A DNA stretch of 64,000 nt, taken from an uncultured Pelagibacteraceae bacterium (GTDB lineage Bacteria; Pseudomonadota; Alphaproteobacteria; Pelagibacterales; Pelagibacteraceae). The notes beneath the pieces are model-generated. The model was not told where the DNA came from. It was given only the letters and a program-made list of their open reading frames with translations, and did no database searches. The DNA lies in the NCBI GenBank assembly GCA_902588835.1, contig CACIQQ010000002.1, forward strand, positions 58,038 through 122,037, given 5' to 3'. Made by a program: the position numbers and the translations under genes. Below are positions 30,299-39,305 of this stretch, piece by piece. Position 1 is the stretch's first letter; every line of letters begins with the position of its first letter.

Positions 30299-31136
30299 TT
30301 TTTTTTTCAAGACAATAGTTATAAATTGTTCGCTTTGAGATATTTCTCTCATTAAAAAAATCTACAATATCTTTGATTGTTTTTTTTGGTAACATCTTAT
30401 TAATTATTTTCTTATCAGATTCGGTAAGATAATTAAAATTGTTAATTGGATTTTTCTTTTCAGAAAAGATGGCTGTTAATTCACCTTTTATATTTAAATC
30501 AATTTTTTTCAAATCGCTAACTTTTAATCTAATGAACTCTTCATGCAATTTTGTAATTTCTCTACAAACTACTAGCTCTCTATCACTAAAATATTCTTGA
30601 AATTTTTCTAAATTTTTAAGAAATTTTCTTGGAGATGAAAATAAAATTATCGAACAGTCAATTTTACTTAACATCTCAAGCTCTTTTTTTAATATTGATA
30701 GTTTTTCAGACAAAAAACCAAAAAAAATAAATTTTTCTGAAAAACCACTTATAGACGCTGTTGCGGTAACTGAGGAAACTCCAGGGATCGGAATGATTGG
30801 TATATTTTTTGAAACACATTCTTTAATAAGTATTTTGCCCGGATCTGAAATAACTGGTGTACCAGCATCTGAAATAAGAGATATGATGTTATATTTTTGA
30901 ATTTCAGAAACAATTTCTTTAGAAATTTTTCTCTCGTTAAATTTATGATACGATACCAACTTTGACTTAATCTCATAATGAGTAAGTAGTTTTTTTGAAT
31001 TTCTTGTATCTTCGCATAAAATTATATCCGATTTCTTAAGTATATCTATTGCTCTAAAAGTGATGTCTTTTAAATTTCCTATAGGGGTAGAAACTATGTA
31101 AAGTCCCTTTTTAAGTTTTTGTGTTTTAGACTTCAT
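30288..31136 (-). CDS. rsmI: 16S rRNA (cytidine1402-2'-O)-methyltransferase
   Basis: A 282-aa tetrapyrrole-methylase-fold rRNA methyltransferase. Motifs near the start (LYIVSTPIGNLKDIT) and the LCEDTR and SDAGTPVISDPG stretches are diagnostic of RsmI. It is divergent from the LppC gene by 32 bp and precedes the BON lipoprotein, with which it overlaps by 11 bp. Confidence 0.96.
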   Translation of the reverse strand: MKSKTQKLKKGLYIVSTPIGNLKDITFRAIDILKKSDIILCEDTRNSKKLLTHYEIKSKLVSYHKFNERKISKEIVSEIQKYNIISLISDAGTPVISDPGKILIKECVSKNIPIIPIPGVSSVTATASISGFSEKFIFFGFLSEKLSILKKELEMLSKIDCSIILFSSPRKFLKNLEKFQEYFSDRELVVCREITKLHEEFIRLKVSDLKKIDLNIKGELTAIFSEKKNPINNFNYLTESDKKIINKMLPKKTIKDIVDFFNERNISKRTIYNYCLEKKNEN

Positions 31137-31168
31137 TGTTTTAAAAGAATATAATATTTAGTAATGAA

Positions 31169-32320
31169 ATGAAAAATAAAATTAACTTTTTAATATCTAT
31201 TTTAATTTTTCTAATAATAAGCTCTATTTCTACATCAGCTTCAGAAAAAATAAAGATAGGATTGTTATTACCTTTGAGTGGTGAGAATAAGAATATCGGA
31301 ACCTCTGTTTTAAGATCTGTTAGTATGGCAGTGAATAAGATTGACAGTTCTAAAATAGAGATTCTACCAAAAAATAATTTCGATGATCCTGAAAAAAACT
31401 ATATAGCTGCTAAAGAACTTTACGATAATGGTGTAAGAATTTTTATAGGTCCAATTTTTGAAAAAAATATTAAAAACTTATCAAAACTAAATGATGCAAT
31501 TTTTTTATCCTTTACAAATAAACTTGAAAAAAAAGGTAACAATATTATTTCTGTTGGTGTAAATGCATTATCGCAACTTGAAGCAATTGAAAAATTTCAA
31601 AAAATAGAAGGACTAGATAAAACAATTTGTTTAATTCCCGAGGATCGTTTCAGAGATGAAATTGAAATGGGTCTTTCTTCAACCAATATTAAATTAAAAA
31701 AAAAATATTTTTACGAGTCTGATCCAACTTTGTTAACAAAGAGAATAGAAAAAATTACAAAATACGATAAGAGAAAGCAAAATTTAGCTGACGAAATAAA
31801 AAGAGTGGAAGAGTCAGATGAGTTTAATAAAGAAAAAATAATAGAGAACTTGGAAAAAAAGGACACTCTTGGAAAGGTAAATTTTGACTCCGTGATAATT
31901 TCCGCCTTCGATGAAACACTTAAAAGTATAACGACATCTTTAATTTATACAGATGTTACACCAAAAAAAACATATTTCATTACATTAAACCAATGGTTTG
32001 ATGAGTCTTTACTTAACGAAGATAGTTCCCAGAATCTTTATTTTCCTTCAGTAAATAAAAAAAATTTTGATGAATTCAAACAGGAATATTTTAAGAAATA
32101 TTCATCTGAGCCAAATCAAATCTCTTTATTGGGTTTCGATATGGTTGGATTAATCTTTTATCTTTCTAAAGTAAATAACTTCCAATTAAATAACAAAATA
32201 TTTGATCAGAAAAATACCTTTAAGGGTAAGATTGGTTTGTTTGAAATAGAGGATAAACGTATTAAACACGTTTTAAATTTTTATAAAGTAGAAAACAATC
32301 AATTTAAAAAAATCTTTTAA
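31169..32320 (+). CDS. Periplasmic LppC/LpoA-like penicillin-binding protein activator
   Basis: A 383-aa protein with an N-terminal signal peptide (about residues 1-25), no clear lipobox, and a type I periplasmic-binding-protein fold starting KIGLLLPLSGENKNIG. The family includes LpoA, which activates PBP1a, and the position beside rsmI is typical for LppC genes. The 17 bp of 3' overlap with rdgB shows convergent transcription. Confidence 0.82.
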   Translation: MKNKINFLISILIFLIISSISTSASEKIKIGLLLPLSGENKNIGTSVLRSVSMAVNKIDSSKIEILPKNNFDDPEKNYIAAKELYDNGVRIFIGPIFEKNIKNLSKLNDAIFLSFTNKLEKKGNNIISVGVNALSQLEAIEKFQKIEGLDKTICLIPEDRFRDEIEMGLSSTNIKLKKKYFYESDPTLLTKRIEKITKYDKRKQNLADEIKRVEESDEFNKEKIIENLEKKDTLGKVNFDSVIISAFDETLKSITTSLIYTDVTPKKTYFITLNQWFDESLLNEDSSQNLYFPSVNKKNFDEFKQEYFKKYSSEPNQISLLGFDMVGLIFYLSKVNNFQLNNKIFDQKNTFKGKIGLFEIEDKRIKHVLNFYKVENNQFKKIF

Positions 32321-32906
32321 TTTTTTTAAAGGCTTTTGCTCTATGGTCAATTTTATATTTGTAACTTTTGCTCATCTCAGCAAAAGTTCTTTTATGACCA
32401 TTTGGAATAAAAATTGGATCATATCCAAATCCATTTTTTCCTTTTTTAGTTTTAGATATTTTGCCACTTACTTTACCTAAAGAATAAATTTTTTTTCTAT
32501 TTGGCCAATAGATAACTAGAGCGCAAATAAATCTTGCTGAAATTTTTTTTGTTCTCCATTCTTTATCATTTTTATCCAATTCTTTGTAGACTCTTTGCAT
32601 TGCTTTATTGAAGTCACTTTTTTTACCGCCCCATCGAGCTGAATAAATTCCTGGTTTTTTTTTGAGAACATCAATCTCTAAACCTGAGTCGTCTGATAAA
32701 CATATTAGATTTGTTTTTTTTGAAAAATATTTTGCTTTGATTAGCGCGTTTGATTTGAAGGTTTTGCCAGTTTCACTTGGGCTTTTGAGATTAAAATCTT
32801 TAGTTGAGAAAACTTTTACCTTTTTAGGTAATAAATTAGCAATTTCTCTCAGTTTTCCTCGATTATTAGTGCCTATCAATATTTTAGAAATTTTTTTATT
32901 TTTCAT
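32304..32906 (-). CDS. rdgB: dITP/XTP pyrophosphatase (RdgB/HAM1)
   Basis: A 200-aa house-cleaning NTPase removing dITP, ITP and XTP. The IGTNNRGKLREI N-terminal motif, SDDSGLEID, and GYDPIFIPNG with TFAEMS are the family signatures. It is divergent from grpE by 36 bp. Confidence 0.96.
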   Translation of the reverse strand: MKNKKISKILIGTNNRGKLREIANLLPKKVKVFSTKDFNLKSPSETGKTFKSNALIKAKYFSKKTNLICLSDDSGLEIDVLKKKPGIYSARWGGKKSDFNKAMQRVYKELDKNDKEWRTKKISARFICALVIYWPNRKKIYSLGKVSGKISKTKKGKNGFGYDPIFIPNGHKRTFAEMSKSYKYKIDHRAKAFKKIKRFF

Positions 32907-32942
32907 CTAGTAAATACTAAATTTCTTACCATATAACCTTTA

Positions 32943-33521
32943 ATGCCTGAAGAAAAAAAAACTATTGAGGAAAACAAAGAAGATTCGAATAAAGTTAAGT
33001 CTGAAGATAAAAAGGCTGAAAAAGAAAAAAAAATAAGCCCTGAAGAAAAAATAGGTGAATTAGAAGATAAGCTAACAAGATCATTTGCTGAATTAGAAAA
33101 TCAACGTAGAAGATTTGAAAAAGAAAAAGATGAAGCATTTGATTATGGTGGCATGGTTTTTGCGAGAGATGCGTTAAACCTTTTAGACAATCTTGAAAGG
33201 TCAAAACAATCGATAAATAATGATCAAAACTTAGATGAAAATGCAAAGAAGAAAATTATGGACCACATAGAAATTATTTTAAATGACACACTAACAATAT
33301 TTAAGAAGAATAATATTGTGCCTATAGTTTCTATAAATGAGAAGCTTGACCCAAATAAACATCAAGCAATGATGGAGATTGAAGACAACAATAAAGAGCC
33401 TGGAACAATTGTGCAGGAAATACAAAAAGGATTTATGTTAAAAGATAGACTTTTAAGACCATCATTAGTTGGGGTATCGAAAAAACCACAGAAAACGGGG
33501 GAAAAAGAGCCAAAAAAATAA
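32943..33521 (+). CDS. grpE: Nucleotide exchange factor GrpE
   Basis: A 192-aa co-chaperone that releases ADP from DnaK. A charged disordered N-terminus is followed by a long coiled coil (about residues 35-85) and the beta-domain with LDPNKHQAMMEIE and the C-terminal RLLRPSLVGVSK. It lies 59 bp before dnaK. An hrcA gene, frequently linked to grpE in alphaproteobacteria, is absent. Confidence 0.96.
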   Translation: MPEEKKTIEENKEDSNKVKSEDKKAEKEKKISPEEKIGELEDKLTRSFAELENQRRRFEKEKDEAFDYGGMVFARDALNLLDNLERSKQSINNDQNLDENAKKKIMDHIEIILNDTLTIFKKNNIVPIVSINEKLDPNKHQAMMEIEDNNKEPGTIVQEIQKGFMLKDRLLRPSLVGVSKKPQKTGEKEPKK

Positions 33522-33531
33522 GATATGGGAA

Positions 33532-33557
33532 CTTGTAGATTAAGAAAAAGCACATAT
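33532..33557 (+). promoter_or_regulatory. Possible RpoH-type promoter for dnaK
   Basis: CTTG (33532-33535) followed by 17 bp and CATAT (33553-33557) resembles the alphaproteobacterial heat-shock promoter pattern CTTG-N17-CYTAT with one mismatch. It lies in the 59-bp gap between grpE and dnaK, where a heat-shock promoter would be useful. Support is modest. Confidence 0.35.
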
Positions 33558-33580
33558 ATGAGTTTCAAATATAAAAAATT

Positions 33581-35503
33581 ATGAGCAAAGTAATAGGTAT
33601 AGATTTAGGAACTACAAATTCATGTGTCTCCATAATGGAAGGTACACAGGCAAAGGTTTTAGAAAATGCAGAAGGAGCGAGAACTACTCCTTCGGTAGTA
33701 GCTTTTACTGAAAATGATGAGAAGCTTATTGGACAGCCAGCAAAAAGACAGGCTGTTACAAACCCTGAAAACACAATTTTTGCTGTTAAAAGATTAGTTG
33801 GAAGAAACTTTTCTGACCCGTCAGTTAAAAAAGATATTGAAACATCTCCTTTTAAGATAATTAGCTCAGAAAAAGGTGATGCTTGGATAGAAGCTAAAGG
33901 AAAAAAATATTCACCATCTCAAATATCAGCTTTCGTTTTACAAAAAATGAAAGAAACTGCTGAAAAATATTTAGGTCAAGAAGTTACAAAAGCAGTAATT
34001 ACTGTACCAGCGTATTTTAATGATGCTCAAAGACAAGCTACTAAAGATGCTGGAAAGATTGCAGGTTTAGAAGTTTTAAGAATTATTAATGAACCAACTG
34101 CTGCATCATTAGCATATGGTCTAGACAAAAAAGCAAACAAAAAAATTGCTGTTTACGACCTTGGTGGCGGAACATTTGATGTATCAATTTTAGAATTAGG
34201 TGATGGAGTATTTGAAGTTAAATCAACGAATGGTGATACATTTTTAGGTGGAGAGGATTTCGATAACACTATTGTAGAATACTTGCTTTCTGAATTTAAA
34301 AAAGATAATGGAATTGATTTAAAATCTGACAAACTTGCATTACAAAGATTAAAAGAGGCAGCAGAAAAAGCTAAAATAGAATTGTCTTCTGCGGCACAAA
34401 CTGAAATAAACCTTCCATTTATTACGGCTGATAAAACTGGTCCGAAACACATAAACTTAAAAATGACAAGAGCTAAGCTTGAGGCCCTAGTTGAAGATTT
34501 AATTAAAAGAACAATGCCACCATGCCAAACTGCTCTTAAAGATGCTGGTCTATCAGCAAGTGAAATCGACGAAATAGTTCTTGTTGGTGGTATGACAAGA
34601 ATGCCAAAAATAATTGAAGAAGTTAAAAACTTCTTTGGCAAAGAACCGAATAAATCTGTTAACCCTGATGAAGTAGTTGCTATGGGCGCTGCAATTCAAG
34701 CAGGCGTACTTCAAGGTGATGTAAAAGATGTGTTATTATTAGATGTAACGCCTCTTTCTTTAGGTATCGAAACTTTAGGTGGTGTATCAACTAAACTGAT
34801 CGATAAGAATACAACTATTCCAACAAAGAAAAGCCAAGTATTTTCCACAGCTGAGGATAATCAGCCCGCAGTATCGATTAGAGTTCTTCAAGGTGAAAGA
34901 GAAATGGCTTCGGATAATAAAATCTTAGGAAATTTTGAACTAGTAGGAATTGCTCCAGCTCCGAGAGGAGTACCACAAATTGAAGTAACTTTTGATATTG
35001 ATGCTAATGGAATAGTAAATGTTTCAGCAAAAGATAAAGGGACTGGTAAAGAACAAAAAATTCAAATTCAGGCTTCTGGAGGCTTGAGCGATGAAGAGAT
35101 TAGCAAAATGGTTAAAGATGCTGAAGCAAATAAAGAAGAAGATAAGAAAAAAAGAGAGGCTGTTGATGCAAGAAATCAAGCAGACACTCTTGTGCACTCA
35201 ACAGAAAAAAATTTAAAGGAACATGGTTCTAAAGTTTCTGAAGCTGATAAAAAAGCTATTGAAACTGCAGCTGCAGATTTAAGGAATGCTTTGAAAGGAA
35301 CTGATGTTGAAGCAATTAAAAAGAAAACACAAGATTTAGTACAAGCCTCTATGAAACTTGGAGAAGCTATTTACAAATCTCAACAAAGTGCAAAACCAGC
35401 TGAAAATGCTAAAGACCAAAAACAAGAAGGAAAAAAAGACGACAACGTTGTTGATGCAGACTTTGAAGAAGTAAAAGACGAGAATAAAGAGAAAAGCGCC
35501 TAA
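33581..35503 (+). CDS. dnaK: Chaperone DnaK (Hsp70)
   Basis: A 640-aa Hsp70 of full length. The ATPase domain has [12 protein letters not shown], the [11 protein letters not shown] phosphate loop and VGGMTRMP. A substrate-binding beta domain (about 385-505) and a helical lid follow, ending in an acidic tail DADFEEVKD. It works with DnaJ downstream and GrpE upstream. Confidence 0.99.
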   Translation: MSKVIGIDLGTTNSCVSIMEGTQAKVLENAEGARTTPSVVAFTENDEKLIGQPAKRQAVTNPENTIFAVKRLVGRNFSDPSVKKDIETSPFKIISSEKGDAWIEAKGKKYSPSQISAFVLQKMKETAEKYLGQEVTKAVITVPAYFNDAQRQATKDAGKIAGLEVLRIINEPTAASLAYGLDKKANKKIAVYDLGGGTFDVSILELGDGVFEVKSTNGDTFLGGEDFDNTIVEYLLSEFKKDNGIDLKSDKLALQRLKEAAEKAKIELSSAAQTEINLPFITADKTGPKHINLKMTRAKLEALVEDLIKRTMPPCQTALKDAGLSASEIDEIVLVGGMTRMPKIIEEVKNFFGKEPNKSVNPDEVVAMGAAIQAGVLQGDVKDVLLLDVTPLSLGIETLGGVSTKLIDKNTTIPTKKSQVFSTAEDNQPAVSIRVLQGEREMASDNKILGNFELVGIAPAPRGVPQIEVTFDIDANGIVNVSAKDKGTGKEQKIQIQASGGLSDEEISKMVKDAEANKEEDKKKREAVDARNQADTLVHSTEKNLKEHGSKVSEADKKAIETAAADLRNALKGTDVEAIKKKTQDLVQASMKLGEAIYKSQQSAKPAENAKDQKQEGKKDDNVVDADFEEVKDENKEKSA

Positions 35504-35529
35504 GATAGCAACTATTTGTCTTATTTATT

Positions 35530-36654
35530 ATGGCAAAAAGAGATTATTACGACGTCTTGGGTATAAATAAATCAGCCTCACCGGAACAGATAAAATCTGC
35601 TTATAGAAAACTTGCAGTAAAATATCATCCAGACAAAAACAAAGGTGACAAAGCATCAGAAGAAAAATTTAAAGAAGCTTCAGAAGCTTATCACGTATTA
35701 TCTAACACTGAGAGAAAACAAAACTACGATAATTTCGGACACGCTGCTTTTGAAAATGGTGGTGGAGGAAGAGGAGGATTTGGAAATTTTGATTTTTCGA
35801 GCCACTTTTCAGATATTTTTGAGGATTTTTTTGGTGAAGGTTTTGGAGGAGGGAGAAGGACAAGAAAATCAAACAATCGTGGTTCAGACTTAAGATATGA
35901 CTTATCTATCTCCTTGAATGAAGCTTATACTGGTAAGAAACAAGATATAAAATTTTCTACATCAGAAAAGTGTGACACTTGTAAAGGAAGTGGATCTAAG
36001 CCAGGTCACAACGCAAGTTCTTGCTCAATGTGCAACGGTCATGGTCAAGTAAGATCGAGCCAAGGTTTTTTTACTGTCCAACAAACTTGTCCACAGTGTT
36101 CCGGTTCTGGAGAACAAATAACAAATCCATGTTCAAGTTGTAGTGGCCAAGGAAAAAAACAAGCTTCGAAAAGATTATCTGTTACAATTCCAAAAGGTGT
36201 TGATGATGGCACAAGAATTAGGTTAGCAGGAAAAGGTGAGGCTGGTTCAAGAGGCGCAGGAAGTGGAGATCTTTATCTATTCATTAACGTTTATTCTCAT
36301 GATCTATTTAAAAGATCTGATGAAAACCTGTACTTTGAATGTCCAATATCAATTGCGGACGCAGCTTTGGGTTCAACTATAGAAATTCCGACTATCGATG
36401 GGGGAAAAGCAAAAATAAAAATACCAGCTGGGACACAAAGTGGAAAACAACTTAGACTTAAAGGTAAAGGAATGCCCTATATAAGAGGTAGTGGATATGG
36501 TGACTTGTATGTTCAACTAAATACTGAAGTACCAATCTCACTCAATAAAGAACAAAAAGAGTTGCTAGAAAAATTCAGACAAATTGAAAATGAAAAGTCA
36601 AACCCTAGTATAAAAAAATTCTTTGAAAAAGCTAAAAATTTTTGGAAAAATTAA
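35530..36654 (+). CDS. dnaJ: Chaperone DnaJ (Hsp40)
   Basis: A 374-aa class A J-protein that delivers substrates to DnaK. The J domain carries HPD in KYHPDKNKG, followed by a Gly/Phe-rich linker. Four zinc-finger repeats (CDTCKGSG, CSMCNGHG, CPQCSGSG, CSSCSGQG) precede the C-terminal substrate-binding beta domains. It is 26 bp downstream of dnaK. Confidence 0.98.
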   Translation: MAKRDYYDVLGINKSASPEQIKSAYRKLAVKYHPDKNKGDKASEEKFKEASEAYHVLSNTERKQNYDNFGHAAFENGGGGRGGFGNFDFSSHFSDIFEDFFGEGFGGGRRTRKSNNRGSDLRYDLSISLNEAYTGKKQDIKFSTSEKCDTCKGSGSKPGHNASSCSMCNGHGQVRSSQGFFTVQQTCPQCSGSGEQITNPCSSCSGQGKKQASKRLSVTIPKGVDDGTRIRLAGKGEAGSRGAGSGDLYLFINVYSHDLFKRSDENLYFECPISIADAALGSTIEIPTIDGGKAKIKIPAGTQSGKQLRLKGKGMPYIRGSGYGDLYVQLNTEVPISLNKEQKELLEKFRQIENEKSNPSIKKFFEKAKNFWKN

Positions 36655-36657
36655 ATA

Positions 36658-36828
36658 ATGGGTCTTGAACAAATAGTACCAGCTATAGCATTAATTGCGG
36701 TTTTAATTTTAGTATTACCAAATTTTTTACGAAGTAATTCTGAAAAAAAACAACTTTTTAAAAACTTGTCTATTTGGGGTATTATTGTTTTAGTTGTTGT
36801 GATACTTTCATATTTAATTTTTGCATGA
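36658..36828 (+). CDS. 56-aa two-helix membrane protein
   Basis: A short frame starting 3 bp after dnaJ. It encodes two hydrophobic helices (about residues 5-22 and 38-56) joined by a basic loop RSNSEKKQ. No family is recognised. Its TGA overlaps the dapB start as ATGA, a coupling typical of real genes in this genome. Function is unknown. Confidence 0.65.
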   Translation: MGLEQIVPAIALIAVLILVLPNFLRSNSEKKQLFKNLSIWGIIVLVVVILSYLIFA

Positions 36829-37601
36829 ATAAAATTAGATTAGCTGTAACTGGTTGCCTTGGCCGAATGGGTCAACAAATTATCAAATCTTCAAAATTAG
36901 ATAAAAAATTTAAGCTTGTTACTCTTACTGAAAATAGAAAAATTAATAGAAAAATTTCTGGGATCAAACCTGAATTAAATAATGAAAATGCTTTTAAAAA
37001 AGCAAATATCATTATCGATTTCACGATACCAGAATGTACTTTTCAGGTTTTAAAAATAGCATCAAAACTTAAAAAAAAAGTAGTGATCGGTACTACTGGA
37101 TTTACTAAAAAAGAAGAAAAATTAATAAAAAAATACTCAAGAAAAATTCCAATTTTAAAGGCAGGAAATATGAGCTTAGGAATAAATCTTTTAATGTATC
37201 TTACTGAGATCGCTTCAAGTTCATTGGGAAATAATTTCCTAAGCAAAGTTTATGAAGTTCACCATAAACACAAAAAAGATCATCCATCAGGTACTGCCTT
37301 AATGCTGGGTAAAGGTATAGCAATTGGTAAAAAGAAAGATTTTTATAAAATGATTGGTAATAAATACTTTAATAAAAGAACCTTTCCATACGGGAAAAAA
37401 ATTAATTTTAACTCAATAAGAAAAGGTGAGACTGTTGGAGAACACGAAGTCAAATTTTCGAGTGGTAAAGAAATTATAACTTTAAATCACGAGGCATTTG
37501 ACAGGGCTTTATACTCTGAAGGAGCTCTTACAGCTGCTAAATGGCTTATGTCTAAAAAGCCAGGACTTTACTCAATGAGAAATGTTTTAAATTTTAAATG
37601 A
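36825..37601 (+). CDS. dapB: 4-hydroxy-tetrahydrodipicolinate reductase
   Basis: A 258-aa enzyme of the diaminopimelate/lysine pathway. The start at 36825 (MNKIRLAVTGCLGRMGQ) gives the family N-terminus with its nucleotide-binding GCLGRMG. The substrate-binding loop HHKHKKDHPSGTA and the C-terminal GALTAAKWL are present. A start at 36774 would add 17 residues from another gene's frame. It overlaps nth by 4 bp. Confidence 0.97.
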   Translation: MNKIRLAVTGCLGRMGQQIIKSSKLDKKFKLVTLTENRKINRKISGIKPELNNENAFKKANIIIDFTIPECTFQVLKIASKLKKKVVIGTTGFTKKEEKLIKKYSRKIPILKAGNMSLGINLLMYLTEIASSSLGNNFLSKVYEVHHKHKKDHPSGTALMLGKGIAIGKKKDFYKMIGNKYFNKRTFPYGKKINFNSIRKGETVGEHEVKFSSGKEIITLNHEAFDRALYSEGALTAAKWLMSKKPGLYSMRNVLNFK

Positions 37602-38266
37602 GGCTCAAAGAGGCTGAAAAGAAAAAAAGAGCTAAAATAGTTCTTAAAATTTTAAATAAAACATATCCAAAAATTTCTGTACCATTACATAGTAGAAATG
37701 TATTTACGCTTTTGATTTCAGTTTTGCTTTCTGCACAATGCACAGATGTTAATGTGAATAATGTTACAAAGGATATTTACCCAAAATATCACAAACCAAA
37801 ACACTTTGTAAAACTTGGTAGGAAAAAAATAGAAAAATTAATTAAAAGAATAGGTATTTTTAGAATTAAAGCTAAAAGTATTTTTAATTTATCAAAAATA
37901 TTAATGGAAAAATACGGTGGTCAAGTCCCCAAAACTTTTGAGCAGTTGGAGGAGCTTCCGGGTGTCGGGCATAAAACAGCTAGTGTAGTAATGTCTCAAG
38001 GTTTTGGTCATCCAGCATTTCCAATAGATACACATATACATAGATTGGCACAAAGATGGGGACTTACTGACGGCAAAAACGTAGTTCAAACAGAGGAAGA
38101 TCTTAAAAGATTATTTCCTAAAAAATATTGGAACAAACTTCACTTGCAAATAATCTATTATGGAAGAGAGTTTTGCAAAGCTAGAGACTGCTACGGAATA
38201 ACTTGTAAAATTTGCACATCTTGTTATCCTAATAGAAAAAAACCAGTCAAAACAAAGAAAGCTTAA
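37598..38266 (+). CDS. nth: Endonuclease III
   Basis: A 222-aa HhH-GPD DNA glycosylase/AP lyase repairing oxidised pyrimidines. The HhH motif ELPGVGHKTA and catalytic Asp in FPIDTHIHR are clear. The C-terminal cysteines read as C-x9-C-x2-C-x2-C, with an extra Cys inside, instead of the classical C-x6-C-x2-C-x5-C, so the Fe-S cluster site is unusual. It overlaps dapB by 4 bp and is followed 1 bp later by the PfkB kinase. Confidence 0.93.
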   Translation: MRLKEAEKKKRAKIVLKILNKTYPKISVPLHSRNVFTLLISVLLSAQCTDVNVNNVTKDIYPKYHKPKHFVKLGRKKIEKLIKRIGIFRIKAKSIFNLSKILMEKYGGQVPKTFEQLEELPGVGHKTASVVMSQGFGHPAFPIDTHIHRLAQRWGLTDGKNVVQTEEDLKRLFPKKYWNKLHLQIIYYGREFCKARDCYGITCKICTSCYPNRKKPVKTKKA

Positions 38267-38267
38267 T

Positions 38268-39197
38268 ATGAAAATTTTAGGAATTGGAAACGCAATAGTT
38301 GATGTTATTTGCAAAGTTGACGATGAATTTATTAAAAAAAATAATCTTACAAAAAGCACGATGAAATTAATTTTTGATGAAAATGAATTCAAACAGTTGC
38401 TCTCAAACCTAAAAATTGAAAAAACTGTTTCTGGTGGATCAGTAGCCAATTCAATTGTTGGATTATCACAATTAGGGAATGATGTTGGATTCATCGGTAA
38501 AGTCAACGATGATGATCTGGGAGGGAAATATGAGGAAGGTCTTAAGACAGAAAATGTTAAATATTTTTATTCTAAAAAGAAAGAAGAGTTGCCAACTGGC
38601 ACATGTTTAATATTAGTTACTCCAGACTCTGAAAGAACTATGTGTACATTCCTTGGAACAGCTGGAAAGATAAATGAGAATGATGTTGATACGAATGCTA
38701 TCAAAAAAAGTGAAATTATTTTTTTAGAGGGATATCTTTGGGATGAAGGTGATCCAAAAAAAGCATTTGATAAAGCAATTAATAATGCAAATAAAGTTGC
38801 TATGTCATTATCAGATCAATTTTGTGTAGACAGACACAAACCCCATTTTCTAGAATTAGTTAAAAATAAATTAGATATAACTTTTGCTAACGAACAAGAG
38901 ATTATGTCTTTAATTAATACAAAAAGTTTTGAGGATGTAATTAATTTTGCCAAAGATTTAAAAAAGTTATTGGTGATAACAAGAGGTGAAAAGGGAGCTG
39001 TATCTATTAATGGAAATGAAATAACGGAGTGCGGAATTAAAAAGAATTTAAAAATAGTTGATCTTACAGGTGCTGGTGATTTATTTGCGGCAGGTTTCTT
39101 ACATGGTCATGTTAATAATATGTCTCAGAAAGAATGCTTAGAGAAGGGTACTGAGATGTCATCAAAAGTAATTCAACAAATAGGTGCTCGAATTTAA
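38268..39197 (+). CDS. PfkB-family sugar/adenosine kinase
   Basis: A 309-aa ribokinase-fold kinase starting ILGIGNAIVDVICKVDD, with the SGGSVANS substrate loop near residue 56 and the catalytic DLTGAGDLFAAGFLHG near residue 265. The layout resembles adenosine kinase-like members in alphaproteobacteria, but sugar kinases share these motifs. It converges directly on the ArfA-like gene with no gap. Confidence 0.88.
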   Translation: MKILGIGNAIVDVICKVDDEFIKKNNLTKSTMKLIFDENEFKQLLSNLKIEKTVSGGSVANSIVGLSQLGNDVGFIGKVNDDDLGGKYEEGLKTENVKYFYSKKKEELPTGTCLILVTPDSERTMCTFLGTAGKINENDVDTNAIKKSEIIFLEGYLWDEGDPKKAFDKAINNANKVAMSLSDQFCVDRHKPHFLELVKNKLDITFANEQEIMSLINTKSFEDVINFAKDLKKLLVITRGEKGAVSINGNEITECGIKKNLKIVDLTGAGDLFAAGFLHGHVNNMSQKECLEKGTEMSSKVIQQIGARI

Positions 39198-39305
39198 TTA
39201 CTTTTTCTTTCTCTTAAAACTTCCTTTTCCTTTTTTTGGCTTAATAACTCTTGGTTTGTATTTTTTTGAAAATAAATCTTTTGCAATAAAATTTTTCTTT
39301 TTCAT
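39198..39305 (-). CDS. arfA: 35-aa ArfA-like alternative ribosome-rescue factor
   Basis: A 35-codon frame from ATG 39305 to TAA 39198 encoding a very basic peptide with a KYKPRVIKPKKGKGSF core and a lysine/arginine tail. This resembles ArfA, which enters the empty mRNA channel of stalled ribosomes and recruits RF2. The KKGKGSF segment is the most diagnostic part. The ATG overlaps the upstream regulator's stop by one base (TGATG), so translation is coupled. Assignment rests on recalled family motifs. Confidence 0.62.
   Translation of the reverse strand: MKKKNFIAKDLFSKKYKPRVIKPKKGKGSFKRKKK

Noticed and set aside
34153..34641. 162-codon open frame antisense to dnaK
   Set aside because: It lies fully within dnaK, has no recognisable domain, and arises from codon bias of the highly expressed gene on the other strand.
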